In this document: one piece after another, positions 1 through 8,250 of the stretch
Numbering within the stretch: the stretch's first letter is position 1
Layout of the letters: the number at the start of each line of letters is the position of its first letter
Source of the DNA: Alloalcanivorax marinus
GTDB lineage: Bacteria > Pseudomonadota > Gammaproteobacteria > Pseudomonadales > Alcanivoracaceae
Assembly: GCF_016785095.1 (NCBI RefSeq)
Contig: NZ_JAEKJB010000015.1
Location: forward strand, 124,001 to 188,000
DNA: 64,000 bases
Direction of reading: 5' to 3'
Made by a program: the position numbers and the translations under genes
The notes under the pieces: model-generated
The model's input: the letters and a program-made list of their open reading frames with translations, nothing else
What the model was told of the DNA's origin: nothing
Databases searched by the model: none

Positions 1-613
1 CCCGCTGGCCCTGATCCGGACGCCACACTTCGTTGACCGCATCGATCACCTCGATGGCGAAATCGGTCTCGGTGGCGCTGAAGGTCTCCGGGGAATACTG
101 GAACGACCATTCGGTGTCCGGCTGTTTGGCGGCGGCGTCACGGACCCACTCGGCGGCCTGCACGGCGATCGCCTTGCAGCCTTCCTTGTCCACGTTGAAC
201 ACCTGCTCGCGGAACGTGGGCGAGGTGGCGTTGTAGATGTGCACCACCGCCTTGTTCGCGCCCTTGAGGGACTCGAAGGTGCGCTGGATCAACTCCGGCC
301 GGGCCTGGCTGAGCACCTGGATGTGCACGTCGTCGGGCACCAGGTCTTCCTCGATGAGGGCGCGGCAGAAGTCGTAGTCGATCTGGCTGGCGGAGGGGAA
401 ACCGACTTCGATTTCCTTGTAGCCGAGCTCCACCAGCAACTGAAAGAAACGTTTCTTCTGAGCCACCGACATGGGCTTGATCAGCGCCTGATTGCCGTCG
501 CGCAGGTCCACCGCCGCCCATAGGGGCGCTTTCTCGATGCGCTTGGACGGCCACTGGCGGTCCGGCTTGTCGATGGTGGCGAAGGGCGCGTACTTGCGAT
601 GATCGAAACTCAT
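1..613 (-). CDS. leuA: 2-isopropylmalate synthase, N-terminal part (cut by window edge)
   Basis: Condenses acetyl-CoA with 2-oxoisovalerate, the first committed step of leucine synthesis in the cytoplasm. About 204 codons are visible from the ATG at 611-613; the rest lies beyond the left edge. The start MSFDHRKYAPF and the motif LRDGNQALIKPM (residues 37-48, with the metal-binding Asp39) are typical of the long LeuA type found in pseudomonads and actinobacteria. The TIM-barrel continues with GYKEIEVGFPSAS. The gene is divergent from an Lrp/AsnC-family regulator 275 bp away, and its leader holds two hairpins, so leucine-responsive control is possible but not shown. Confidence 0.93.
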   Translation of the reverse strand, partial: MSFDHRKYAPFATIDKPDRQWPSKRIEKAPLWAAVDLRDGNQALIKPMSVAQKKRFFQLLVELGYKEIEVGFPSASQIDYDFCRALIEEDLVPDDVHIQVLSQARPELIQRTFESLKGANKAVVHIYNATSPTFREQVFNVDKEGCKAIAVQAAEWVRDAAAKQPDTEWSFQYSPETFSATETDFAIEVIDAVNEVWRPDQGQR

Positions 614-713
614 GGGCTGCTCCAGATTTATGTTGTCTTGCCGGGTTGGCCTGGCGTTCCACCGCGACCGGGATCACCGGTGAGGGGCGGCGTGGCGCCT
701 CGAAATCGGCCCC

Positions 714-775
714 GGTTCCCGCCTGGTAAGGCGGGAACCCGACCGGCCACGGTAGGACTTGTGATCTTCCCGTGG
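714..775 (-). promoter_or_regulatory. Two hairpins in the leuA leader
   Basis: Read on the minus strand, the leader of leuA first forms a 6-bp stem CCACGG/CCGTGG (775-770 with 752-747). A perfect 10-bp stem GGTTCCCGCC/GGCGGGAACC with a 6-nt loop follows (739-730 with 723-714). No U-run follows, so it is not a standard terminator, and I found no leucine-rich leader peptide. It could be an attenuator of another type, an mRNA-stabilising structure or a protein-binding palindrome. Confidence 0.4.
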
Positions 776-888
776 CGACAGAAACAGTCTAGGACAGCGG
801 CTCGGCAATGTGCTTGCTTTTTCTCCCGAAACCGGACACATTTAGCAATATTATCATGCCTCAAAAACGGAAATCAGGATTTTATTGC

Positions 889-1380
889 GTGAGCAACAAG
901 ACACCGGCAAAACTTGACCGCACCGACGTGCGCATCCTGGACGCCTTGCAGCGCGATGGCGGCCTCACCAACCAGCAACTGGCGGAACAGGTGGGCCTGT
1001 CGCCCTCGCCCTGCTCCCGGCGGGTGCAGAAGCTGGAGGAGGCCGGCGTGATCCTGCGCCGGGAAACAGTGCTCGATCCGCGCCAGCTGGGCCTGGACCT
1101 GACCGCGATGATCCAGATCAGCATGGACCGGCACACCCCGGAACGCTTCGCCAATTTCGAGGCCACCGTGGCCGAATACCCCGAGGTGCAACAGTGCTAT
1201 CTGGTCACCGGCCAGGAGGCGGATTATCTGCTTAAGGTAGTGGTGCCGGACATCGACCACTACCAGCAGTTTCTGCTCAACAAGATCACCCGCATCGAAG
1301 GGGTCAGCGGGGTGCGCTCCAGTTTCGTGATGCGCCGGGTGATCGACACCACCGCCGTGCCGCTGACGTATATTAATTGA
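889..1380 (+). CDS. Lrp/AsnC-family transcriptional regulator
   Basis: A 163-residue DNA-binding regulator of the feast/famine family, which usually senses an amino acid. The helix-turn-helix spans about residues 28-48 (NQQLAEQVGLSPSPCSRRVQ), followed by the basic segment and a C-terminal RAM ligand domain (about 68-150) with the conserved VTGQEADYLLKVVVPD stretch. I chose the GTG at 889 because AGGA sits 9 nt upstream and the length then equals the family norm; an in-frame ATG at 856 would add 11 residues. It is transcribed away from leuA, so control of leuA is a reasonable guess, but the ligand cannot be read from the sequence. Confidence 0.88.
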   Translation: MSNKTPAKLDRTDVRILDALQRDGGLTNQQLAEQVGLSPSPCSRRVQKLEEAGVILRRETVLDPRQLGLDLTAMIQISMDRHTPERFANFEATVAEYPEVQQCYLVTGQEADYLLKVVVPDIDHYQQFLLNKITRIEGVSGVRSSFVMRRVIDTTAVPLTYIN

Positions 1381-1455
1381 TGTAGGAGCGGCTTTAGCCG
1401 CGATATGGCGCCATCACGGCCCCGGCATTTCATCGCGGCTTAAGCCGCTCCTACA
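1381..1455. repeat. REP-type palindrome pair
   Basis: Two 24-bp arms (1381-1404 and 1432-1455) in inverted orientation match at 23 of 24 positions. They carry the GTAGGAGCGGCTT..AGCCGCGA signature common in Pseudomonas, Xanthomonas and Alcanivorax genomes. The element starts directly after the regulator stop codon, so it can act as a strong 3' stem-loop for that message. A second, nearly identical pair lies at 2676-2729. Confidence 0.9.
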
Positions 1456-1488
1456 AATACCGGCCCGCTCGCTGCTAACCTGGACGCC

Positions 1489-1950
1489 ATGAAGAATTTA
1501 CTGATCGTCGCTCATGCCCCATCGCCCAACACCCGCCGACTGGCGGAAGCCGCTCTGCGCGGCGCCGGCCACGAGGACATTGAGCAGGTTCGGGCGGAGT
1601 GGAAGCCGCCGCTGGAGGCCGGCCCGGAAGATGTGCTGGCCTGCGACGGTATCCTGTTGGGCACCACCGAGAACCTGGGTTACATGAGTGGCGCCCTGAA
1701 GGATTTCTTCGACCGCGTCTACTACGCCGTGATCGACCAGAAGCAGGGGTTACCCTGCGCGCTCTACATCCGCGCCGGCCACGACGGCACCGGCACTCGC
1801 CGGGCCATCGAATCCATCGTCACCGGGCTGCGCTGGAACTGGGCCCAGGAGCCGCTGCTGTGCCGGGGTGACTGGCGGGATGACTTCGTCGATCAGGTGG
1901 AGGAACTGGGCCTGTACCTGGCCGCCGGGCTGGACGCCGGTGTCCTCTAG
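1489..1950 (+). CDS. Flavodoxin-fold NAD(P)H-dependent oxidoreductase
   Basis: A 153-residue protein of the flavodoxin/NADPH-dependent FMN reductase fold. The N-terminal strand LLIVAHA is followed by a phosphate-binding loop SPNTRRLA (12-19). The GTTENLGYMSGALKDFFDR stretch (58-76) matches the flavin ring-binding loop and adjacent helix of this family. It probably binds FMN and reduces a small molecule or quinone in the cytoplasm; the substrate is unknown. It stands alone between two REP elements, and the next gene follows after 91 bp on the same strand. Confidence 0.8.
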   Translation: MKNLLIVAHAPSPNTRRLAEAALRGAGHEDIEQVRAEWKPPLEAGPEDVLACDGILLGTTENLGYMSGALKDFFDRVYYAVIDQKQGLPCALYIRAGHDGTGTRRAIESIVTGLRWNWAQEPLLCRGDWRDDFVDQVEELGLYLAAGLDAGVL

Positions 1951-2041
1951 CAACCTGCCAGGACGCCACCGCCCCGGTCACCTTGAAAAAGCCGGGCTGG
2001 CCCGCACAGCATTGATATCGTCATCCAATCAGGAGGAGACC

Positions 2042-2662
2042 ATGCGCATTACCGTCGAAGGCATTAGCGAAGGCAAGCCGATTCCCGGCCAGTTCGCGTT
2101 CGCCGTTCCCGACCCGAAAGAACACATGAGCCTCAGCGACAACCGCAACCCGAAGGTGGTCTGGGACGGCGCCCCGGAAGGGACCCGCGGGTTCGCCCTG
2201 CTGGTGGTGGACCCGGACGCGCCCACCGACGCCTCCGACGTGAACCAGGAAGGCAAGACCGTGCCGGAGGAGCTGCCCCGTGCCGACTTCTATCACTGGG
2301 TGCTGGTGGACATCCCCGCCGAGGTGCGCCAGATCGACGAAGGCGAGGACTCCAATTCCGTGACGCCGCGAGGCAAGAGCACCGGCCGGGTGGAGAAAGG
2401 GGTACGCGGCGCCAACGACTACACCGACTTCCTGGCCGGCGACCCGGACATGAAAGGCGTGTACGGCGGTTACGACGGCCCCTGCCCGCCCTGGAACGAC
2501 GAGCGCCTGCACCATTACATCTTCACCGTGTACGCCCTGGACGTGACCAGCCTGGGGCTGGACGGTGATTTCCGCGGCCCGGACGTGGTCAAGGCCATGC
2601 AGGGGCATATCCTCGACCGGGCCAGCGTTACCGGCACCTACACCCTGAAGGCGAACGTTTAA
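2042..2662 (+). CDS. YbhB/YbcL-type PEBP (Raf kinase inhibitor-like) protein
   Basis: A 206-residue phosphatidylethanolamine-binding-protein fold. The anion pocket motifs are visible: DPDAPT (57-62), FYHWVL (83-88) and the GPCPPWNDERLHHY block (146-159). Bacterial members bind small anionic ligands, and their function is poorly defined. The start is set by an AGGAGGA ribosome-binding site just before the ATG at 2042. No signal peptide is seen, so it is probably cytoplasmic. Length is somewhat above the bacterial norm (about 160-180) because of acidic insertions around 65-80 and 95-120. Confidence 0.9.
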   Translation: MRITVEGISEGKPIPGQFAFAVPDPKEHMSLSDNRNPKVVWDGAPEGTRGFALLVVDPDAPTDASDVNQEGKTVPEELPRADFYHWVLVDIPAEVRQIDEGEDSNSVTPRGKSTGRVEKGVRGANDYTDFLAGDPDMKGVYGGYDGPCPPWNDERLHHYIFTVYALDVTSLGLDGDFRGPDVVKAMQGHILDRASVTGTYTLKANV

Positions 2663-2675
2663 CCCCTGCCCTCCT

Positions 2676-2729
2676 TGTAGGAGCGGCTTCAGCCGCGATA
2701 GCCCGATCGCGGCTGAAGCCGCTCCTACA
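2676..2729. repeat. REP-type palindrome pair, perfect arms
   Basis: Two perfect 24-bp inverted arms (2676-2699 and 2706-2729) are separated by 6 bp. The sequence is the same family as 1381-1455. It sits between the converging PEBP and bioD genes and could serve as a bidirectional 3' end. Confidence 0.92.
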
Positions 2730-2756
2730 GCGTCCGGCCGGGCCCGGTGGCGCCGC

Positions 2757-3413
2757 TCAGACCGCCGTGAAAGCCCCGGGCAGGTGCTGGCGCAGGGTAA
2801 TCAGGTTATCCTCGCGCACCTCCATGTCGCCAAAACAGTTGGCCACCGTGCCTGCGTAGTCGAGGCCGTCGGCGCGGATCGCCTCGGCGGTGAGCAGGGC
2901 GTGGTTGATGCACCCCAGCTTCATGCCCACCACCTGAATCACCGGCAATTGCAGCTCCACCGCGAGCCCGGCGAGCATCTCCCGGTCGTTAAGCGGCACC
3001 CGCCAGCCGCCGGCCCCCTCCACCAGCACCAGATCCGCCGGATGGCTGTTGAGCGCGCCGCGCACATAGCCGGCAAGCCGGGTCAGGTCGATGCGCTTGC
3101 CCTCCCGCCGGGCGGCGATGTGTGGCGCGATGGCGGCCTTCAACGCCACCGGATTGACCTGCTCGTAGGGCAGCGCCACGGAGGAGGCCGCCATCAATTG
3201 CAGAGCATCATCGTTGCGAAGGCCCTCGCCGGTATCCTCGCAGCCCGCCGCCACCGGCTTCAGCCCATAGCAGCTCAGGCCCGCGTCCCGGGCTCTTTCC
3301 AACAGGCGGCAACTGACCCAGGTCTTGCCCACTTCGGTGTCGGTGCCGGTAATGAAGAACACGCCGCGCAGCACCGGCAGCGGCGGCGGAGTAGCGATGG
3401 AAGGCTCGGCCAT
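2757..3413 (-). CDS. bioD: Dethiobiotin synthetase
   Basis: Closes the ureido ring of dethiobiotin from diaminopelargonate, CO2 and ATP. The 218-residue protein has the P-loop GTDTEVGKT (23-31), the conserved KPVAAG (Lys52) and the VEGAGGW signature (131-137). It is the last gene of the minus-strand order bioB-bioF-bioH-bioC-bioD and starts 25 nt after bioC ends. No bioA homologue is in the operon, so the diaminopelargonate step must be encoded elsewhere. Confidence 0.95.
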   Translation of the reverse strand: MAEPSIATPPPLPVLRGVFFITGTDTEVGKTWVSCRLLERARDAGLSCYGLKPVAAGCEDTGEGLRNDDALQLMAASSVALPYEQVNPVALKAAIAPHIAARREGKRIDLTRLAGYVRGALNSHPADLVLVEGAGGWRVPLNDREMLAGLAVELQLPVIQVVGMKLGCINHALLTAEAIRADGLDYAGTVANCFGDMEVREDNLITLRQHLPGAFTAV

Positions 3414-3438
3414 GGGGTCCTCGAAACGGTCGGGTTGA

Positions 3439-4215
3439 TCAGGGAATCCGGGTGGCGTCCACGAACAGGACGTCCCAGCTCAACGGCAGGCCGGCGACCT
3501 CGCGGCGCGCCTCGTAGGCCGCCGCCATGGCGCGCCAGGCGGTCTTGCCAGTGAGACCGGTGGCGCCGCCCTGGACGTGATCCACGCCGGTGGCCTTGAA
3601 GGCGCGCACCAGGGTTTTCACGTCCGGATAGTGCTCGGTGATGCCCAGGCGTTGATGCCGCTGAATCGCCAGGCCGGCGCCGGTCAGGGCCCGGTGCCAG
3701 TCGGCTTCCGACGGCAGCCGGTTCACCCGGGGGCGGCCGTCGGCGGCGGCCCAGCTTTCCGACATCTCCCACAGGGAGCCGGCCAGCGGTACCGCCAGCA
3801 GCAGGCCACCGCCGGGCATCAACACCCGGGCCAATTCCCGGCTTACCCGGGCCGGATCACACCATTGCAGGGCGAAGCTGGAAAACACCAGGGCCTGGCC
3901 GGCGTCCGCCAGCGGCAGTTGTTCCGCGTCGGCGCACAGGGGCTGGTAGTCCGGCCCGGTGCGGCCCCGTTCCCGGGCCTCGGCGAGCATGGCCGGCGAC
4001 AGGTCCACCGCCAGCCAGCGGGCCTCTGGCCAGCGCGCGCGCTGCTGGCGGGCCAGGGGCGCGGTGGCGCAGCCCAGGTCCAGGGCGGCGGCGCCGGCCA
4101 GCTGCTCCGGGCCCATGGCCAGCAGGCTGCGCGCGCAGGACAGCTGCAACCCGGCGTGGGCATCGTAGCTGGCGGCGGCGCGGCCGAAACGCCGGCCCAC
4201 CGCGCCCTTGTTCAT
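3439..4215 (-). CDS. bioC: Malonyl-ACP O-methyltransferase
   Basis: Methylates malonyl-ACP so that the fatty acid elongation enzymes accept it as a pimelate precursor. With the start at 4215 (MNKGAVGRRFGRAAASYDAHA) it is 258 residues, close to E. coli BioC. The SAM-binding ALDLGCATAPLA and the FSSFALQWCDP segment are typical. The ATG lies 4 nt downstream of the bioH stop, which suggests translational coupling. An upstream in-frame ATG at 4257, inside bioH, is an alternative that would add 14 residues. Confidence 0.93.
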   Translation of the reverse strand: MNKGAVGRRFGRAAASYDAHAGLQLSCARSLLAMGPEQLAGAAALDLGCATAPLARQQRARWPEARWLAVDLSPAMLAEARERGRTGPDYQPLCADAEQLPLADAGQALVFSSFALQWCDPARVSRELARVLMPGGGLLLAVPLAGSLWEMSESWAAADGRPRVNRLPSEADWHRALTGAGLAIQRHQRLGITEHYPDVKTLVRAFKATGVDHVQGGATGLTGKTAWRAMAAAYEARREVAGLPLSWDVLFVDATRIP

Positions 4216-4219
4216 GGAT

Positions 4220-5038
4220 TCAGGACGCAACGAAGCGGTGTTGGCGATGGAAGTCATGGACGGCCTGCATGAAGGTGTCGGGGGTGGACAGGAAGGGCAC
4301 ATGGGCGACCTGCTCGATCAGCGCCGTGTCGCCCTGGTCGTTGAGCAGCGGCTGCACCGCCGTCATGGCCGCCGCCGGCACGATGTGGTCGCGCTCGCCG
4401 AAGATCATCCGCAGCGGCATGGCCAGTTTCGCCAGATCGGCGCGCAGGTCGGTGTCGCGCAGGATCGCCAGCCCTTCGCGCAGGGCGCGGTGAGCCGGCA
4501 AGCCGCAGAAATAAAGAATCTCCTTGAGCCGCGCCACGTCCTGGCGCATGGACTCGGCACCCTTGCAGTTAAGCGCCAGGAAGCGCACCAGGGTGCCTTC
4601 GTAATCCTCCCGGCACATTTCCTCGAAGGCCTCCAGAATCTCCGGCTTCATGGCCGCCGGCCAGTCGTCGCTGGCGGTGAAGCGCGGCGTGGTGGCCACG
4701 GTGACGATGGACCGTACCCGCTCCGGGCGGGTCAAACCGAGCCGCAGCGCCACCAGGCCACCCAGGGACCAGCCCAGCAGGTGGGCCCGCTCGGGCATCA
4801 CGGCGGCCACCTGGTCGGCCAGGAAATCCAGGGTGTAGGGGTCGCCGGGCAGCGGGCTCTGGCCCATGCCCGGCAGATCCACCACGGTGACCCGGAAGCG
4901 CTCCAGCAGGGCCGGCACGATGTCGTCGAAGACAATGGCGTGCAGCCCCCAACCGTGCAGCAGCACGATGTCACCGGCGTCCTGGTCGGCCACGCCGGTG
5001 GCGCGGTAGGTGTTGTGGAAGGGAATCAGTTTCGGCAC
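4220..5038 (-). CDS. bioH: Pimeloyl-ACP methyl ester carboxylesterase
   Basis: Hydrolyses pimeloyl-ACP methyl ester to end the BioC-BioH pimelate cycle. It is a 272-residue alpha/beta hydrolase with oxyanion motif HGWG (28-31), nucleophile Ser91 in GWSLGG, acid Asp217 in FGERD and His246 in VAHVPFL, the order and spacing of known BioH. It overlaps the end of bioF by 13 nt and sits directly before bioC, so the pimelate pair is co-translated. Confidence 0.93.
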   Translation of the reverse strand: MPKLIPFHNTYRATGVADQDAGDIVLLHGWGLHAIVFDDIVPALLERFRVTVVDLPGMGQSPLPGDPYTLDFLADQVAAVMPERAHLLGWSLGGLVALRLGLTRPERVRSIVTVATTPRFTASDDWPAAMKPEILEAFEEMCREDYEGTLVRFLALNCKGAESMRQDVARLKEILYFCGLPAHRALREGLAILRDTDLRADLAKLAMPLRMIFGERDHIVPAAAMTAVQPLLNDQGDTALIEQVAHVPFLSTPDTFMQAVHDFHRQHRFVAS

Positions 5039-6183
5039 TTGGCGTTCTCCAGGGCATCCAGCAGCCGCTCCACGTCCCCTTCCTGGTGAGCCGCCGACAG
5101 GGTCACGCGCAGCCGCGCCTGGCCTTCGGGCACGGTGGGCGGGCGGATCGCGGTGACCAGCAGGCCCCGCTCCGCCAGGGCCCGGCTCAGGGCCAGGGCG
5201 TCGGCGTCCTCGCCCACGCGGATCGGCTGGATCGGCGTATCCGAGTCCATCAGCGCGTAGCCCAGCTCGGCGGCGCCGTGGCGAAAGCGGCGGATCAGCG
5301 CCGCCAGCCGTTCCCGGCGCCAGGTTTCCGTGCGCGCCTTGGCCAGGCTCACCCGGGTAGCGGCGGCCACGGCGGCGGGCATGGCGGTGGTGTAGATGTA
5401 GCTGCGGGAAAATTGTATCAGCGTTTCGATCAGTTCCTCGGAACCGGCCACGAAGGCGCCGGAAGTGCCCAGCCCCTTTCCCAGGGTGCCCATGTACACC
5501 GGCAGGCGTTCATTGACGCCCTGGGCGAAGGCGGTGCCCCGGCCCTGCTCGTCCAATACGCCCAGGCCATGGGCGTCATCCACCATCAGCCAGGCATCGG
5601 CCGCTTCGCAGGCATCCAGCAAGGGCGCTAGCGGCGCCTGATCACCGTCCATGCTGAACACGCCGTCCACCGCCACCAGCTTGCGCTCGGCGTCGGAACG
5701 GGCCAGTTGCCCGGCCAGGGCATCGGCGTCGTTGTGGGCGAAGCGCCGGAAGCGGGCGCCGCTGAGAAGGCCGGCGTCGAGCAGGGAGGCGTGATTGAGA
5801 CGGTCCTCGAAGATCGCGTCACCCCGACCCACCAGGGCGGTGATCACGCCCAGGTTGGCCATGTAGCCAGTGGAGAACAGCAACGCCCGGGGACGACCGG
5901 TGTGGGCGGCCAGGGCCTCCTCCAGTTCCTGATGGGGGCGCTGGTGGCCGCACACCAGATGGGAGGCGCCGCTGCCCACGCCCCACTGCTCGGCGGCGGC
6001 GCGGAAGGCGGCGCCGACCTCCGGGTCGGCGGCCAGGCCGAGATAGTCGTTGGAGCAAAAATTCAGGTACTCGCGGCCGTCCACCCGGGCGACGCGGCCA
6101 CAGGGGGCGTCCTGTACCCGGGGGTGGCGATAGCGATGCCGGGCGCGCCGTTCATCCAGGCGCGCGCGCAGGTCGAAGCCCAA
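5026..6183 (-). CDS. bioF: 8-amino-7-oxononanoate synthase
   Basis: A PLP-dependent condensation of pimeloyl-ACP with alanine to give 8-amino-7-oxononanoate. The 385-residue length is normal. NFCSNDYLGL (41-50), SGASHLVCGH (71-80), VDDAHG (201-206) and the PLP lysine Lys236 in GTLGKGLG are all present. It follows bioB after 15 nt and overlaps bioH by 13 nt. Confidence 0.95.
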   Translation of the reverse strand: MGFDLRARLDERRARHRYRHPRVQDAPCGRVARVDGREYLNFCSNDYLGLAADPEVGAAFRAAAEQWGVGSGASHLVCGHQRPHQELEEALAAHTGRPRALLFSTGYMANLGVITALVGRGDAIFEDRLNHASLLDAGLLSGARFRRFAHNDADALAGQLARSDAERKLVAVDGVFSMDGDQAPLAPLLDACEAADAWLMVDDAHGLGVLDEQGRGTAFAQGVNERLPVYMGTLGKGLGTSGAFVAGSEELIETLIQFSRSYIYTTAMPAAVAAATRVSLAKARTETWRRERLAALIRRFRHGAAELGYALMDSDTPIQPIRVGEDADALALSRALAERGLLVTAIRPPTVPEGQARLRVTLSAAHQEGDVERLLDALENAKCRN

Positions 6184-6198
6184 TGGAGTGCTCCCGGA

Positions 6199-7365
6199 TC
6201 AGGCGTCCAGAGCCCGCTGGGCGGGGCGACCGGTGTCCTTGTCGAGCACATGCTTGGCGGCGCGCTTTTGCTGGCCGGTTTCCAGGGCATTGTGGAACAG
6301 GCCGCTGCTTTCCGCTTCCCGTTCCGCCACCTGCTGGCGCAGCGCCTCTTCGTGGGCCTCGTCGGAGGCCTCGTGGCGCGGGTCCAGGGGGTGAATACCA
6401 AGACGCTCGAACAGCTGGCGGTCGTGGGTGGCTTCCGGGTTGTCCGTGGTCAGCAACCGCTCACCGTAAAAGATGGAGTTGGCGCCGGCCAGGAAGCACA
6501 GGGCCTGGGCCTCGTCGTTCATTTCCTGACGGCCGGCGGACAGACGCACATAGGATTCCGGCATCAGGATGCGCGCCACGGCGATGGTGCGCACGAATTC
6601 GAACGGGTCCAGATCGGCCACGTCGGCCAGGGGCGTGCCCTCGATCTTGACCAGCATGTTGATCGGCACCGATTCCGGGTGGTGCGGCAGGTTGGCCAGC
6701 TGCTGCAGCAGGCCGACCCGGTCGTCGCGGCCCTCGCCCATGCCGACGATGCCGCCACAGCACACCTTCATGCCGGCGTCGCGCACATTGGCCAGGGTGG
6801 AGAGACGGTCATTGTAGGTACGGGTGGTGATCACCTGGCCGTAGTACTCCGGCGAGGTGTCCAGGTTGTGGTTGTAATAGTCCAGGCCGGCTTCGGCCAG
6901 ATCCTTCGCCTGCTGGTCGTCGAGCATGCCCAGGGTCATGCAGGTTTCCATGCCCAGCGCCTTTACCTGGCGCACCATGTCCAGCACGTAGGGCATGTCC
7001 CTGGCACGCGGGCTACGCCAGGCGGCGCCCATGCAGAACCGCGAGGCGCCCTTGTCGCGGGCCGCCCGGGCCTCTTCCACCACCCTCGTCACTTCCAGCA
7101 GCTTTTCCTTCTCCAGCTCGGTGTTGTGGTGGCCGGACTGGGAGCAGTACTTGCAGTCCTCCGGGCAGGCGCCGGTCTTGATCGACAACAGGGTGCTCAC
7201 CTGCACCGCGTTGGGATCGAAATGCTCGCGGTGCACCTGGGCGGCGCGGAACAACAGATCGTTGAACGGCAGGGCGAACAGGGCTTCGATCTCACCCCGA
7301 TGCCAGTCATGGCGTACGGCATTCAGAGCGGAAGTCGTCTTGGGCGTGGCGGCGGCTACAGTCAT
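6199..7365 (-). CDS. bioB: Biotin synthase (radical SAM)
   Basis: Inserts sulfur into dethiobiotin to make biotin, using a radical-SAM 4Fe-4S cluster and a sacrificial 2Fe-2S cluster. The 388-residue protein has the radical-SAM cysteines Cys67, Cys71 and Cys74 in GACPEDCKYC and later family motifs such as YNHNLDTSPEYY. I chose the ATG at 7365 because GGAGAG lies about 9 nt upstream; a TTG two codons earlier is less likely. It is the first gene of the operon, behind a candidate BirA operator and a TTGACA -35 box. Confidence 0.95.
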   Translation of the reverse strand: MTVAAATPKTTSALNAVRHDWHRGEIEALFALPFNDLLFRAAQVHREHFDPNAVQVSTLLSIKTGACPEDCKYCSQSGHHNTELEKEKLLEVTRVVEEARAARDKGASRFCMGAAWRSPRARDMPYVLDMVRQVKALGMETCMTLGMLDDQQAKDLAEAGLDYYNHNLDTSPEYYGQVITTRTYNDRLSTLANVRDAGMKVCCGGIVGMGEGRDDRVGLLQQLANLPHHPESVPINMLVKIEGTPLADVADLDPFEFVRTIAVARILMPESYVRLSAGRQEMNDEAQALCFLAGANSIFYGERLLTTDNPEATHDRQLFERLGIHPLDPRHEASDEAHEEALRQQVAEREAESSGLFHNALETGQQKRAAKHVLDKDTGRPAQRALDA

Positions 7366-7413
7366 GATCAATCTCTCCGAAGGAATAGCGACAGCCTAGC
7401 AGTCCGCCGAAAG

Positions 7414-7446
7414 CTGTCAACTTCAAGAAACCAGGAAGGTTTACAT
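7414..7446. promoter_or_regulatory. Candidate BirA operator over the bioB -35 box
   Basis: The known gammaproteobacterial BirA box is TTGTAAACC, 14-15 nt, GGTTTACAA. Here the left half is CTGTCAACT (7414-7422, 6 of 9), the spacer is 15 nt, and the right half is GGTTTACAT (7438-7446, 8 of 9). On the minus strand the left half contains TTGACA (7420-7415), a perfect -35 box for bioB, with TAGGCT 16 nt downstream as a possible -10. Bound BirA-biotinyl-AMP would block that promoter. The site also lies just before comF. Confidence 0.7.
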
Positions 7447-7450
7447 CTGG

Positions 7451-8134
7451 ATGTTTTTTGACCTTATCAGCCAATGCGTTCTTTGTGGCCGCCTGGCCGA
7501 GTCCGGCCTGTGCCGGCATTGCCACCTTGAACTGGAATGCCATTGCGCCCTGTCCGGACCGCTGTGCCGCTGCGCCCTGCCCGGCCCGGGGCTGGAGCCC
7601 GGCGCGCTATGCGGTCGCTGCCTGGACCGCCCGCCGCCGTTCACCGCCAGCTATTGCGCCTGGGTCTATGGCTTTCCCCTGGACCGGCTGCTCAATGCCT
7701 ACAAGCACCAGGGCCGGCTCACGGTGGAGCGGGCCCTGGAAACCCTGACCCGGGCGCAGCCGTTGCCCTGGCCGGAGGCCGACCTGATCTGTCCGCTGCC
7801 GGCCCACTGGCGGCGACGCTGGTGGCGAGGCTTCGACCAGGCGGAACGGCTGGCGGTGACGCTGGGGCGGCGCTGGCGAAGGCCGGTGGTCCCACTGCTG
7901 ACCCGGACCCGGGCGACCCACCACCAACAGGGAAGCGGCCGCGCCGAGCGGGTGCGCAATCTACGCCATGCGTTCCGCGCCGATAGCCATGCCCGGGGCC
8001 GGCGTGTGCTGCTGGTGGATGATGTCATGACCACCGGCGCCAGCGCCCGGGCGGCGGCCCGGGCGCTCGGCGAGGCCGGCGCCAAGGAGGTGCGGGTGTG
8101 GGCATTGGCCAGGGCGCTGGACGCGAGACGCTAG
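7451..8134 (+). CDS. comF: ComF-family phosphoribosyltransferase-like protein
   Basis: Homologue of the DNA-uptake protein ComF/GntX. The 227-residue product has an N-terminal zinc ribbon (Cys9, Cys12, Cys21, Cys24, plus further Cys30-Cys57) and a C-terminal type I phosphoribosyltransferase domain with the PRPP loop VDDVMTTG (189-196). In naturally competent bacteria ComF helps bring incoming single-stranded DNA to recombination. It is divergent from bioB, a common arrangement in gammaproteobacteria. Its last codons (ALDARR) are written by the 7-bp tandem repeats of the element at 8116-8246, so the C-terminus appears to have been shaped by that repeat. Confidence 0.88.
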   Translation: MFFDLISQCVLCGRLAESGLCRHCHLELECHCALSGPLCRCALPGPGLEPGALCGRCLDRPPPFTASYCAWVYGFPLDRLLNAYKHQGRLTVERALETLTRAQPLPWPEADLICPLPAHWRRRWWRGFDQAERLAVTLGRRWRRPVVPLLTRTRATHHQQGSGRAERVRNLRHAFRADSHARGRRVLLVDDVMTTGASARAAARALGEAGAKEVRVWALARALDARR

Positions 8135-8246
8135 ACGCTGGACGCTATAACCCGGCGCGGCAAGGTACGGCGAGCTGACTGAAACGCAGAAAACACACCA
8201 AGCCTTTCAGACCCCGGGTTTATGCGTCCGGCGTCCGGCGTCCTGC
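8116..8246. repeat. Inverted 7-bp tandem-repeat element, copy A
   Basis: The left array consists of 7-bp units GCTGGAC, GCGAGAC, GCTAGAC, GCTGGAC (8116-8143) and contains the comF stop codon. The inner arms are TATAACCCGG (8146-8155) and CCGGGTTTAT (8214-8223). The right array runs in inverse orientation: GTCCGGC, GTCCGGC, GTCCTGC (8226-8246). The core holds AAACACACCAAGCCT (8191-8205), which recurs exactly in copy B at 41410-41424. Confidence 0.8.
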
Positions 8247-8250
8247 GCCC

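Noticed and set aside
714..739. Intrinsic terminator upstream of leuA
   Set aside because: The 10-bp stem is perfect, but no T-run follows on either strand.
628..864. Leucine-rich leader peptide for leuA attenuation
   Set aside because: The only frame in the leader of useful length has no run of leucine codons.
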